Positions 1-10,622 of a DNA stretch of 40,520 bases are shown piece by piece. The stretch is from NCBI RefSeq assembly GCF_000614205.1, contig NZ_BAKN01000027.1, positions 1-40,520 of the forward strand. Direction: 5' to 3'. The translations under genes were made by a program, and so were the position numbers. Below the pieces are notes generated by a model. That model was not told the origin of the DNA. It did no database searches and saw only the letters and a list, made by a program, of their open reading frames with translations. Source of the stretch: Hoylesella saccharolytica JCM 17484. Its GTDB lineage: Bacteria > Bacteroidota > Bacteroidia > Bacteroidales > Bacteroidaceae. The stretch's first letter is position 1; the number at the start of each line of letters is the position of its first letter.

Positions 1-368
1 ATATTAGAAAGAATTGTAGCCAACAATGATTTGATGCTCGAAAAGACAGTTGCGGGTGTAAGAATATATTATTTTCGCAAAAGGAAATACTTCAACGTCT
101 TATCGACAATATTCAGTCGGTAAGTTCGGGAAAGGCTTATATGTCGAGGGGGTATACCGATGTGTGCGGTCTTGCTGTACTTAAGCAGATAAGGTTTTTC
201 AACTCGGATTTTTCCTTTAATGACGAACATAGTGGGTTAATTGTGCTTTGTGATGTAAGTATTGTCAATAAATTAGTTATTGATTTTTATGAAGAAGATA
301 GCTTGCAAGTGTACGATCTGCAGTTATTTGGTGAGAAATGGATACAGTATGGGTATAAATCAGGCTGA
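1..368 (+). CDS. Unrecognised protein, C-terminal part, with a probable frameshift near position 80
   Basis: The gene enters from the left edge in frame 1 (ILERIVANNDLMLEKTVAGV...) and continues in frame 3 to the TGA at 366-368, ending ...LFGEKWIQYGYKSG. Restoring one A in the run at 79-82 joins the frames as ...YYFRKKEILQRLIDNIQSV, which reads smoothly into the rest. About 120 residues are visible. They alternate hydrophobic and charged stretches, with no membrane segment and no motif I recognise. It is convergent with the MFS gene on the other strand. I cannot assign a function. The frame join is an inference from reading sense; a short independent gene starting at 141 is the alternative. 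Confidence 0.45.
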
Positions 369-398
369 ATTTCAAAAGAATTCAGCCCTGATCGTTTT
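363..398 (+). terminator. Hairpin between convergent genes
   Basis: GGCTGAATT (363-371) and AATTCAGCC (379-387) form a perfect 9-bp stem with a 7-nt loop, overlapping the stop codon of the first gene and followed by a weak T-rich stretch. It lies between two converging genes, where a terminator is expected. The T run is short, so activity is uncertain. Confidence 0.5.
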
Positions 399-417
399 AT
401 CAACTGTTTATGATGCT

Positions 418-1794
418 TTATTTGCAGATATTAGCTTGTTGCAAGCCGTAGTGTTTCTTCTTGTCGACCACAAGCAGAATAAGTGAAATAACAATGGCTG
501 CACTGCCAAAGCCGGCAAAGATTGACATTGAGGTGGTGTAGGTAGGATCAATACCGTTCATCTTGCCAATCATCATTGGTACAAGCGATAAACCGATGTT
601 TTGGATGTAGAAGATAATGGAATAAGCTGAACCGAGTAGTTTCAGGGGGATAATCTTGGGTACGCTGGGCCACATAGCCGACGGTACAAGTGAGAAAGCG
701 ATGCCGAGCAAAATCATAATGATAACGGCAAACCAACCATAGGGTAGAATATGGCTCGCGAAAATAAGATGCACGGTGGTGAGCATGACAGAGCCGATGA
801 GCATCAGGGTAGCCCCTTTGCCCACTTTGTCGTATATCGACAAAAGGGGCGTGAGGAAAATAGTGCCAAAGGGTATCATACTGGGCAAAAGTCCAGCCCA
901 CTCGGCAGATACGCCATAGTTGGTAATCATCAGTTTGGTGGCGAACTTAAGGAAAGGGAATACACCACTGTAAAACAAAAGACACAGCAGAGTGATGAGC
1001 CAAAAGCCGGGATTGGTGAAGATTTGTTTCAGATCTTTGAAGTGGAAACCCTCGTCTTCAGTGTTTTCTTCTTTACTGCTCTGTACAGATGCTTCAAATT
1101 TACGATCCATCACGGTGTAAACAAGGAAGGCCAACAGACCGATAATCAGCAATACAGCACCGAGTAGGATGGGGGCTTTCACGCTACCGAATGCACGGGC
1201 AAGAGGTAGGCTTCCGCCCATTGCTGCTGCCGTTCCAAGTCGGGCAAGAGCTACTTGCAAACCCATGGCGAGGGCGAGCTCGTGCCCGGTAAACCATTTG
1301 GTAATAACTTTAGAAACCGTAATACCGGTTATTTCACACCCAACGCCGAAGATGGCAAAGCCAAGACTGGCAACGGCTGCCGACATGGGTAGTGAGAAGT
1401 TGATATGCCACGCCAGGAGATTGAAGTTGAGTGAGAATACGCTGTTACCAAAGTCTGCTGTAACACCGTAGTATTTAATAAGTACGCCGACTACCATCAG
1501 TGTGCAACTCATGATGCCCGTAAAGCGCACCCCCATCTTATCGAGAATAATTCCGCCGAAGAAGAGCATGAGCAGAAAGACGTTGATAAGTCCATAGCTT
1601 CCTGAGAAAAAACCATAGTCGTCTGAGCTCCATCCCAGTCCGCCTTCTGTGCTGCTTTTGGTAAGAATAACTTCGAGAGGCGACATCACGTCGGTGATAA
1701 AATAGCCCATCATCATGGTAAACGCTACAATGAACATGGCGGTCCATCTGGCAGCTGCTGAATCGTTCAGCTTTTGTTTGATTATTTCTGTCAT
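418..1794 (-). CDS. Major facilitator superfamily transporter
   Basis: A 458-residue inner-membrane protein with about twelve hydrophobic segments, in two halves of six separated by a charged cytoplasmic loop (VQSSKEENTEDEGFHFKDLK, around residues 238-257). That is the normal MFS plan and length. The loop after the second helix carries the MFS signature in the form GGIILDKMGVRF. The family exchanges small solutes or nutrients using ion gradients; the substrate cannot be read from the sequence. The start follows an AT-rich leader without a Shine-Dalgarno, normal for Bacteroidota. It begins 34 bp after the stop of the DPP5-like peptidase on the same strand, so the two are probably co-transcribed. 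A peptidase followed by a transporter suggests uptake of peptidase products, but that is inference. Confidence 0.85.
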   Translation of the reverse strand: MTEIIKQKLNDSAAARWTAMFIVAFTMMMGYFITDVMSPLEVILTKSSTEGGLGWSSDDYGFFSGSYGLINVFLLMLFFGGIILDKMGVRFTGIMSCTLMVVGVLIKYYGVTADFGNSVFSLNFNLLAWHINFSLPMSAAVASLGFAIFGVGCEITGITVSKVITKWFTGHELALAMGLQVALARLGTAAAMGGSLPLARAFGSVKAPILLGAVLLIIGLLAFLVYTVMDRKFEASVQSSKEENTEDEGFHFKDLKQIFTNPGFWLITLLCLLFYSGVFPFLKFATKLMITNYGVSAEWAGLLPSMIPFGTIFLTPLLSIYDKVGKGATLMLIGSVMLTTVHLIFASHILPYGWFAVIIMILLGIAFSLVPSAMWPSVPKIIPLKLLGSAYSIIFYIQNIGLSLVPMMIGKMNGIDPTYTTSMSIFAGFGSAAIVISLILLVVDKKKHYGLQQANICK

Positions 1795-1828
1795 TAGTGT
1801 TGAATTTAATTCTTTTGTAATAGTTACT

Positions 1829-3987
1829 TTACTTTTTTAGCCATTTGTCGAGCCAACCGAAGAAGGTGCGCTGCCAGAGAATACCATTCTGTGGTTTAAG
1901 CACCCAATGGTTTTCGTCGGGGAATATGAGTAGCTCAGCAGGGATACCTTTCATCCGTGCGGCGTTAAATGCGCTCATGCCCTGTGTGGCATTGATGCGA
2001 TAATCTTTTTCGCCGTGAATGCAGAGGATGGGTGTATCCCATTTGTCGATGAAAAGATGGGGAGAATTCTCGTAAGTACGTTTGGCATTAGCGAACGGTC
2101 TTTATTCCAGTAGGCATCTTCGTATTCCCAGTTAGAGAACCAATTTTCTTCGGTTTCGGTGTACATCGCCTCCAGATTGAAAGCTCCATCGTGTGCAATA
2201 AATGCCTTAAAGCGCTTGTCGTGGTGTCCTGCGAGCCAGTAAACGCTAAAACCACCGAAGCTGGCACCTACGCAGCCAAGCCGATCTTTATCAACGAAAG
2301 GAAGGTTTTTCACGGCGTCGTCAATGGCAGAGAGATAGTCGCTCATACAGAGTCCGGCCCAATCGCCGGAGATTTCTTCGTTCCATTCAGAGCCGAAACC
2401 GGGTAGACCGCGACGGTTGGGAGCGATGATAACATAGTCGTTGGCAGCCATAATTTGGAAGTTCCAACGGTAGCTCCAAAATTGGCTGACGGGACTTTGT
2501 GGACCACCCTCGCAGAAGAGTAGAGTAGGGTATTTTTTATTCGGGTCGAAGTGAGGTGGCAAGATAATCCAAACGAGTTGTTGTTTACCGTCGACAGTCG
2601 ACACCCAACGCTGTTGTACTTTACCGATTTCCAGTTGGTCGAAGATGTGTTTGTTTTCGTCGGTGATTTGTTTTACATCCGATTTCTTCTCTTTCTTCGA
2701 GGGAGTTACGATAAAAAGGTCGTCGGGGTGTGAGAAACTGTGGCGTGTGGCCAGCAGTTTACCCGTGTTGCCAAGCAGTTGCAGCGACCCGTAATCGTGC
2801 CAACCATCGGTAAGCTGCATCACTTTGCCTGCGAGGTTGGTTTGGTACATATTGACGCAGCCATGCCAAACGCCGATGAAATAGAGTGTTTGCGAATTGG
2901 CTGCCCAGCAGAAAGCATCGACATTCGAGTCGAATGCCTCGCTGACATAACGTTTTTCGCCGGTAGAGAGTGTATAGACACACAGTCGGTTGCGATCGCT
3001 TTCGTATCCGTCGTTTTTCATGCTCTGCCAAGCTACGTATTTGCCGTCGGGCGAGAACTGTGGATTGATGTCGTACCCCACGTTGTAATCTTTATCTTGC
3101 CGGTTGACGGCTTGGTGTTTCATCGTTTTGGTGGCATCCACCTCCGGTTCGCGATAGTCGGCGGGTTTGCAGAGATTAACCGTTTTACCGGTGGCGAGGT
3201 CGTAAAGAAAGATGTCTGAGTCGGTAGAAATTGAATATGCCTTACCTGTTTTTTTGCGACAAGTGTAGGCGATAGTTTTTGAGTCGGGACTCCAAGCCAG
3301 CTGTTCTATGCCACCGAACGGTTCCATCGGACATTCGTAGGGTTCACCCTCGAGCAGGTCTTTTCCTTCTGTAATGACATCAGTGCCAACTTCTGCCAGA
3401 AAAGGGTGCTGAATGCTTTCGACATAATGATCCCAGTGGCGATACATCAAGTCGGTAACGCGGCGCCCTGTTGCTTTGGGTAGGTCTTGGGGATTGGCTG
3501 CAATAACGCCCGTGTAGGGGATGGATTGGATAAGAATAATGTGTTTGCCATTGGGCGAGAAGAGAAAGCCCTCGATGTCGGTTTTGGCATGGGTAAGTTG
3601 TTGGCGGTTGGTGCCGTCGGGGTTCATTGCCCACACTTGTCCTTTTGAAAGAAAAGCGATGCGTCGCCCGCCGTCAATCCACACGGCATCGGTTTCGTTG
3701 TCGGCAGTGGTGGTAAGCTGCCGTTTGTTCGTTCCGTCGGCGCTGGATACGTAGAGCACCTGATGGCCCTTGTTTTCTTTAACGCTGTAATAGCCCACGC
3801 GATAAACTATTTTTTTTCCGTCGGGCGATGCATGCGCACTGCCCAAGCGTCCCATGGCCCAAAGAGCTTCGGGCGTCATGCGGTCGGTTTTCAGTGTGAT
3901 GTCGTTTTTACCTATCATTGTTTGCGAATTTGCTTGCGGCGTGGCGGAAAGCAGTGCCACCGTTGCCATTGCGATGAATTTCTTCAT
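1829..3987 (-). CDS. dpp5: S9 family peptidase, dipeptidyl-peptidase 5 (DPP5) type, with one apparent frameshift
   Basis: An exported serine peptidase of about 719 residues once one base is restored. Start chosen at 3987 (MKKFIAMATVALLS...), which gives a clean signal peptide; the open frame upstream is non-coding repeat. An N-terminal beta-propeller (repeats such as SPDGKKIVY, SPNGKHIIL, SPDSKTIAY, SPDGKYVAW) is followed by an alpha/beta-hydrolase domain with the nucleophile in GASFGG (about residue 575). Reading stops being sensible near 2094. Adding one base there continues as ANAKRTYENSPHLF...HGEKDYRI...DENHWV...GWLDKWLKK and supplies the catalytic Asp and His. It matches Porphyromonas gingivalis DPP5 closely from memory, including ATGR..TDLMY.HWD and AGHHDKRF. 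That enzyme removes dipeptides with hydrophobic P1 residues in the periplasm. Whether the frameshift is real or an error is open. Confidence 0.85.
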
Positions 3988-4041
3988 AGGGTTTGGGTTT
4001 ATATCAGTAGAATTTTGTTTTTTTTCTTTATCCGTGGAGCT

Positions 4042-4344
4042 TTCGCCAGGGTGGAAGAAACCTTTTTTTAGACGAGCGGGATCTTTTTCGGCGTGGAGAG
4101 ATCGTTTTTTGTTAAAAACAGACTTCTGCCATAGAAGAAATTGTCCCGGCACCCTCGGCAGGGCTTCTTCCCCGGAAGAAATGTTCCCGGCATCGTTGGC
4201 AGAGTTTCTACCTCGGAAGAAATGCTCCCGACACCGCCGGCAAGGTTTCTACCCCGGAAGAAGTATTCCCGATACCGTCGGCAGATTTTCTACCTGGCAG
4301 AAGGTTTGCCGGTTGCGAGGTTGGCGTTTTCGGCGGGGTAGAAA
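4042..4344. repeat. 41-bp palindrome array A (arms TTCTNCC / GGAAGAA)
   Basis: This fills most of the 368-bp gap between yidC and the DPP5-like gene. Left arms start at 4124, 4165, 4206, 4247, 4288 and 4329, exactly 41 bp apart. Each unit is TTCTNCC, two bases, GGAAGAA (perfect in the second: TTCTTCCCCGGAAGAA), followed by a GC-rich spacer with core CCCGRCACCGTCGGCAGA. The fifth and sixth units are degenerate. A further degenerate copy at 4042-4059 sits exactly two periods before the first good unit. The array ends 12 bp from the yidC stop codon. I see no conventional terminator and no convincing promoter for the peptidase in the gap. Confidence 0.85.
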
Positions 4345-4355
4345 CAGGGTAGGGG

Positions 4356-6263
4356 TTATTTCTTTCCCAACTGTTCGCGCTTGCGCTGCATTTCTTGCTG
4401 CTGCTCTTGCATCGCCTGCAAGCGGGCGGCAAGTCCTTTCAGCTTCTGTGGGTTGTTTTTCGCCTCTTTATAGTTGGCTTCGAGAGTAGCGAGCAACTTT
4501 TCATCGTTGGTGGTTTTGCGCAGCATAAACATGATGGCGGCGCTGAAGAAGAGGCTGACGAAATAATAGAAGTTAAGGCCTGAGGAGTAGTCGTTGAACA
4601 TAAAGAAAAACATCACGGGCATGAAATACATCATCCATTGCATCATTTTCATCTGTTCGGCCTGCTGTCCTACCATCTGGTCGCGCTGCTGGCGCATAGT
4701 CATCACCGAGTAGAGCACGTTGGCGACGCAGAAAAGAATGCAGGTGAGCGACAGGTGGTCGCCGATGAGCCAGATGTTGGTGTTCCATTCGATAATGGGG
4801 TCGTAGGTAGAGAGGTCGTCAATCCAGAGGAAACTTTCACCGCGCAGCTGAATGGCGTTGGGTACAAAGTTGAACATAGCAATCCAGATGGGCATCTGAA
4901 TGAGCATAGGCAGACAGCCGGAAAGGGGACTAACGCCGTACTTGGCGTACTCGCTCATCATGGCTTGCTGTTTTTTCATCTGGTCTTCGGGCTTGTCAAA
5001 CTCTTTCGTGGCGGCGTCAAGTTTGGGCTTTAGCACGCGCATCTTGGCCGAGCTCATGTAGCTCTTTTTAACGAGCGGATAGGTGATGAGTTTGAGCAGC
5101 AGCGTGATGATGATGAGCACGATACCCATGTTGATGTTGAAGCCCGTGAGCCAGTCGAACACATAGATGGTGAACCAGCGGTTGATGATGCGGAAAAGTG
5201 GCCAGCCAAGATAAACCAGTCGTTGCAGCTCGAGGTCTTTCCCAAAACGATTTTCGGCTTCTACCTGCTTCAGTAGTCGGAAATCATTGGGACCATAGTA
5301 GAAATCAAGCTCAGTGGGTATTTTCCCTGTGGGATCGAAGAAGGTTTTAAGCCTGGCCTGATATTGTTTCAGATAGCCGGAACCTTTTTCCTGCGGAATG
5401 CTCGTGAGCAATGCACCACTATGGAAATCGTTTTTAGCAATCATCACTGCCGAGAAAAATTGGTTTTTAAACGCTACCCAATCGGTTTTCTCTTCTGTGG
5501 GTTCGTCTATTTTCTCAGAGGTTTCGCTCAGATAATCCGTTCCGCCCTTTGCCTTGTGGTAGGTTAGTGTGGCGTAGCGGTTTTCGAAGGTAAATCCTTT
5601 CTCTTGCTGTGCACAACGCTCTTCCCAATTAATATCTACTGTGTTGACATTAGGATTAAGAATGCCTGCCATGCCTGTTGCCGTGAGGGTGGTGTGCAGC
5701 ATATAATCTTTGCCGAGCAGATAGCGCAGGGCGAGTTGTTTTCCGTCGGTGGTTTTTGCTGTGAAAGTGACGGTTGAGTCGGTTTGTTCGGATGGGGTGA
5801 AGTGGAGCTCGGCAGTGCTGATATATCCGTTTTTCGAGGTCAATGTATAAGAAAGTTGTTGGTCTTTACCCTTGAAAAGCGTTACGTCCGGGTTGTTATT
5901 GCGGTCTTTAAAACCTTTGATAACAGCTTTCTCTACAACAGCTCCCTCGCTGGTCAGTGTCAGTTCGAGTTTGCTGTTCTTGAGAATAATTTTTTGTCCG
6001 GTTATGTTTTGTTCTGTTTGCTGTGCGGCAAATCCGTTTTCGTTTTGCAGCACAGCCGAGTCTGCGACAGCGTCTTGCAAGGTTGTTGTTTTCTTGGTCT
6101 CCGCCTGTTTCTTCTTTTGTTCGGCCTCTGCTTGTGCCTTTTTCTCCAGCAATTCTTTTTGCTGTTGTTTGGCCAATTCTTCATCTGAAGGTTGGTTCCA
6201 CATACTGAAGCCAATCAATACGGCTGCAATCAGTACGAAGCCGATAATAGTATTTTTATCCAT
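4356..6263 (-). CDS. yidC: Membrane protein insertase YidC
   Basis: A 635-residue inner-membrane insertase that helps proteins enter and fold in the membrane, alone or with SecYEG. Order seen: an N-terminal anchor (MDKNTIIGFVLIAAVLIGFSMW), a charged Gln/Lys/Glu-rich linker, a large periplasmic domain (about 80-350), then the conserved five-helix core starting WPLFRIINRWFTIYVFDWL and containing KLITYPLVKKSYMSSAKMR, SPLSGCLPMLIQMPIWIAMF and FNDYSSGLNFYYFVS. The C-terminal tail (LQAMQEQQQEMQRKREQLGKK) is basic and probably coiled, a feature linked to ribosome contact in some YidC proteins. Length is normal for Bacteroidota. It starts 9 bp after the pyrG stop, so pyrG-yidC is one transcription unit. 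Palindrome array A begins directly behind its stop codon. Confidence 0.97.
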   Translation of the reverse strand: MDKNTIIGFVLIAAVLIGFSMWNQPSDEELAKQQQKELLEKKAQAEAEQKKKQAETKKTTTLQDAVADSAVLQNENGFAAQQTEQNITGQKIILKNSKLELTLTSEGAVVEKAVIKGFKDRNNNPDVTLFKGKDQQLSYTLTSKNGYISTAELHFTPSEQTDSTVTFTAKTTDGKQLALRYLLGKDYMLHTTLTATGMAGILNPNVNTVDINWEERCAQQEKGFTFENRYATLTYHKAKGGTDYLSETSEKIDEPTEEKTDWVAFKNQFFSAVMIAKNDFHSGALLTSIPQEKGSGYLKQYQARLKTFFDPTGKIPTELDFYYGPNDFRLLKQVEAENRFGKDLELQRLVYLGWPLFRIINRWFTIYVFDWLTGFNINMGIVLIIITLLLKLITYPLVKKSYMSSAKMRVLKPKLDAATKEFDKPEDQMKKQQAMMSEYAKYGVSPLSGCLPMLIQMPIWIAMFNFVPNAIQLRGESFLWIDDLSTYDPIIEWNTNIWLIGDHLSLTCILFCVANVLYSVMTMRQQRDQMVGQQAEQMKMMQWMMYFMPVMFFFMFNDYSSGLNFYYFVSLFFSAAIMFMLRKTTNDEKLLATLEANYKEAKNNPQKLKGLAARLQAMQEQQQEMQRKREQLGKK

Positions 6264-6272
6264 TTTATTGTG

Positions 6273-7900
<1,628 letters not shown>

Positions 7901-7958
7901 TTATAGACTATCATTAAAATGGATATTTCTTTCTAGTGAATCCATTATTCTAAGTGTG

Positions 7959-7990
7959 CAAAATTACTATAAAAAAAAGAAATACACAAG
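7959..7990 (-). promoter_or_regulatory. Probable pyrG-yidC promoter
   Basis: Read on the minus strand, TAATTTTG (7959-7966) fits the Bacteroidota -7 consensus TAnnTTTG, and CTTG (7987-7990) lies 20 bp upstream at the -33 position. The expected start is near 7952, giving a leader of about 70 nt before pyrG. Palindrome array B begins about 65 bp further upstream. Confidence 0.6.
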
Positions 7991-8055
7991 CTCGGGGGAC
8001 GTATCTTATGGGGGATGGAACGTTTTGAAAATAGGGTGGGGCGAGGGATGCAAGG

Positions 8056-8319
8056 TTTCCCAAAGTTGGGAAAAGTTGGTTTTTTGTTTTTTTCCTCTTC
8101 CCAAGTTTGGGAAATGCTGCCGCTGCCGTTTTTATGGCTTCCCCAGATTGGGAAGTGTTGCCGGCGGCGTTTTACGAGTTTCCCGGGTTTGGGAAGGTTT
8201 GCCGACACCGTCTGGGAGATTTCCCAAGGTTGGGAACACTTGTTGGCGTTGTCTGAGCTATTTCCCAATATTGGGACGGATTTTCTTTTCCTATTCAATC
8301 TTTTCCCAAAGTGGGCAGC
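8056..8319. repeat. 41-bp palindrome array B (arms TTCCCAA / TTGGGAA)
   Basis: Most of the 454-bp gap between nadE and pyrG. Left arms start at 8057, 8098, 8139, 8180, 8221, 8262 and 8303, exactly 41 bp apart six times. The first unit is a perfect 18-bp palindrome (TTTCCCAA-AG-TTGGGAAA). The second and fifth have perfect 7-bp arms. The third and fourth have changes in the left arm only, the sixth has one change at its right end, and the seventh has lost its right arm. Spacers in units 2-5 share a TGCCGNCNCCGT-like core with array A; those in units 1 and 6 are T-rich. The array ends about 20 bp from the nadE stop. No hairpin-plus-T-run terminator is visible. Confidence 0.92.
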
Positions 8320-8336
8320 TGTTCTCTGCTTTCTAC

Positions 8337-10280
8337 TTACAGTTTCTCGCACTCGTCGAGCCACATTTTGGCCGTTGCATCGCTGGGCATTCGCCAATCC
8401 CCACGAGGACTAAGGCTAACGCTACCCACTTTCGGTCCATCGGGCAGGCACGAACGCTTGAACTGCTGGGCGAAGAAACGGCGGAGGAACACCCTTAGCC
8501 AATGCTTTATCTCGTCGTCGGAATAATGCTTGGCGCGTTGTTGCGGCGATGCAAAGGCATGACGAGCCATGATAAAGAGGCGTTGGGGGGTGAAACCGTG
8601 GCGCAAGAAGTGGTAGATGAAGAAGTCGTGTAGCTCGTATGGGCCAACGAGATCTTCGGTTTTCTGCTTGATGTTGCCTGCTTCATCGGCAGGAATAAGT
8701 TCGGGCGAGATGGGCGTGTCGATGATATCGTAGAGCGTTTGGCAGGTAGCGTCGTTGTGCATGGTTTGTGCAACGTGGCGAACAAGGTGCTTGATGAGGG
8801 TCTTGGGGATGCTTACGTTTACGGCATACATGCTCATATGGTCGCCGTTGTAGGTGGCCCAGCCCAATGCCAGTTCGGAAAGGTCGCCCGTTCCTATAAC
8901 AATTCCGCCGAGTTTGTTGCCCAAATCCATAAGGATTTGGGTGCGTTCGCGTGCCTGTCCGTTTTCATACACCACGTCGTGCACGGCCATGTCGTGCCCA
9001 ATGTCTTCGAAATGTTGGGTTACACTCTTGGCGATGTTGATTTCGTGGGTGGTTATTCCCAATTCGCGCATTAAGTCGATGGCGTTTCGGTAGGTTCGGT
9101 TGGTTGTACCAAAGCCTGGCATGGTAACGCCGATGATGCCCTCGCGTGAAAGTCCTAGCTTGTCGAAAGTACGAACACATACAAGCAGGGCGAGTGTGGA
9201 GTCTAGTCCGCCACTGATGCCCAGCACCACCTTTGAGGCATGGATGTGTTTAAGGCGTTGGGCCAAGCCCGACACTTGTATGTTGAAAATCTCCTCGCAA
9301 CTGTCGTACATCTGTTCGTCTTGCGGCACGAAAGGCAAGGGGTCGATGGTGCGTTGCAGGGCGAAGGGCTTGTTGGTAAGGGGAGCTTGGGCCGTATGCA
9401 ACAAGGCGGTGTGCCCGTGTTGGGCGTTAACGTAGGTGCTATTGGTGCGCCGTTCGGCACGAAGTTTAAAGATGTCTATCTCGGAAACGACGATTTGCGG
9501 CTCGAAATCAAAGCGTTTGTTTTGGGCTAGCAGTTTCCCGTTTTCGTAAATTAGGGCGTTTCCACCGTAAACCACGTCTTGTGTGCTTTCGCCAAAGCCG
9601 CATCCGCTGTACACGTAGCCTGCCATTGTGCGGGCACTTTGCTGTGCTAGCAGACTTTTAAGGTAGGCGTGCTTGCCGATAAGCTCGTCGCTGGCCGAGA
9701 GATTGCAAACGATGTCGGCGCCAGCAAGTGCCAAATAAGTTCCAGGGGGATTGGGTGCCCATACGTCTTCGCATATTTCTACGCCGAACTTTACACCATC
9801 GGCGGTAACAAAGATTTGGCTTTGCGCTGTGAGTAGGGCTTGCTGACCAGCGTAGAGAATGGACGTGTCGTTGAGATGATGGGTGGATGCGAACCATCTT
9901 TTTTCGTAGAACTCGCTGTAATTGGGCAGATAGGTTTTGGGAACGATGCCAAGGATTCGGCCTCTTTGAAAGACCACGGCGCAATTGAGCAAGATACTGT
10001 CTACTGCGACAGGCACGCCAACCACGGCAATGACGTCTAACGTCTTCGTGTTTTCGAGCAGTGAGCCTACTGCTTGTTCGGCTTGCTCGATGAGTAGCTG
10101 CTGTGTGAAGAGGTCTTGACAGGTGTAGCCCGTGATGCCTAGTTCGGGAAACACCACGATTTCGGCTCCTTGTTCGTTGGCTTGCTTGATTTGCAGCTCT
10201 GTTTGTTCGGCGTTGAAATGGCAGTCGGCCACTTTAACAGCTGGAATAGCTGCCGCCACTTTGATATATCCGTGTTGCAT
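8337..10280 (-). CDS. nadE: Glutamine-dependent NAD+ synthetase
   Basis: Catalyses the last step of NAD synthesis, amidating nicotinate adenine dinucleotide with ammonia from glutamine. The 647-residue protein has both domains of the two-domain form. The N-terminal nitrilase-like glutaminase (about 1-280) carries the Glu-Lys-Cys triad in VVFPELGITGY, PKTYLPNYSEFYEKRWF and GVEICEDVW. The C-terminal ATP pyrophosphatase domain carries the PP-loop SGGLDS (about residue 355) and GTGDLSELALGW. Length fits the family. The gap to the upstream Smr gene (about 330 bp) is filled by simple repeats, and I see no clear promoter in it. Array B lies just behind the stop codon. It belongs to core metabolism and shows no sign of transfer. 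Confidence 0.96.
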   Translation of the reverse strand: MQHGYIKVAAAIPAVKVADCHFNAEQTELQIKQANEQGAEIVVFPELGITGYTCQDLFTQQLLIEQAEQAVGSLLENTKTLDVIAVVGVPVAVDSILLNCAVVFQRGRILGIVPKTYLPNYSEFYEKRWFASTHHLNDTSILYAGQQALLTAQSQIFVTADGVKFGVEICEDVWAPNPPGTYLALAGADIVCNLSASDELIGKHAYLKSLLAQQSARTMAGYVYSGCGFGESTQDVVYGGNALIYENGKLLAQNKRFDFEPQIVVSEIDIFKLRAERRTNSTYVNAQHGHTALLHTAQAPLTNKPFALQRTIDPLPFVPQDEQMYDSCEEIFNIQVSGLAQRLKHIHASKVVLGISGGLDSTLALLVCVRTFDKLGLSREGIIGVTMPGFGTTNRTYRNAIDLMRELGITTHEINIAKSVTQHFEDIGHDMAVHDVVYENGQARERTQILMDLGNKLGGIVIGTGDLSELALGWATYNGDHMSMYAVNVSIPKTLIKHLVRHVAQTMHNDATCQTLYDIIDTPISPELIPADEAGNIKQKTEDLVGPYELHDFFIYHFLRHGFTPQRLFIMARHAFASPQQRAKHYSDDEIKHWLRVFLRRFFAQQFKRSCLPDGPKVGSVSLSPRGDWRMPSDATAKMWLDECEKL

Positions 10281-10287
10281 AATTTCT

Positions 10288-10622
10288 TTTTTGAGGAGTT
10301 CTTTTTGAGGAGTTTTTTTGAGGAGTTATGGAGTTAAGGAGTTAAGCCAAATGCTCAGGAGTTAAGGGGTTATGGAGTTAAGGAGTTAAGCCAAATGCTT
10401 TGCGGTTTTTGTCAACCTGAATCCTAGGAGAACTAGGAAATCTAGGGAACTAGGAAATCTAGGAGAGTTAGGGAAACTAGACACGCAAGGGGAACATGGA
10501 TATTTAGAAACCATATGCGGCTTTGTGGGCGTTAGCCATCTTTTCACCTTTTCACCCTTTCACCCTTTCACCTTTTCACCTTTCCCATCTTTTCACCTTT
10601 TCACCCTTTCACCCTTTCACCT
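10288..10622. repeat. Composite intergenic repeat, copy 1
   Basis: The gap between nadE and the Smr gene is an ordered set of simple repeats. It opens with three TTTTGAGGAGTT copies (10290-10329). A 31-bp segment containing GGAGTTAAGGAGTTAAGCC is then duplicated 44 bp apart (10325-10355 and 10369-10399). A run of ACTAGGAAATCTAGGG-like units follows (10424-10480). Next comes a unique core with GCTTTGTGGGCGTTAGCCAT (10519-10538), and finally about twelve TTTCACC units (10541-10622). The same elements recur in the same order, shorter, at 18750-18935. The TTTCACC tract runs into the 3' end of the Smr gene. Confidence 0.85.

Noticed and set aside
4123..4163. Reading the 41-bp units as attC-like integron sites
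   Set aside because: There is no integrase, the units are not separated by gene cassettes, and no attC core sites (GTTRRRY) frame the units.
3854..4489. Plus-strand open frame of 211 codons across the gap between dpp5 and yidC
   Set aside because: It runs antisense through two real genes and reads the 41-bp repeat as Arg/Pro-rich sequence. No start context.
8056..8319. Series of ordinary intrinsic terminators behind nadE
   Set aside because: The stems are only 7-8 bp with 2-base centres, too tight for an RNA loop without losing pairs, and lack consistent T runs. A role in transcript ends is still possible and is left open in the findings.
7945..8413. Overlapping open frames on both strands across the gap between nadE and pyrG
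   Set aside because: They are open because the 41-bp repeat units contain few stops. The period is not a multiple of three, so the translation is a frame-rotated reading of the same palindrome (KLGK, QVWE, QIGK). No homology or leader.
10288..10622. Insertion sequence remnant
   Set aside because: No transposase reading frame or terminal inverted repeats; the block consists of short tandem repeats.
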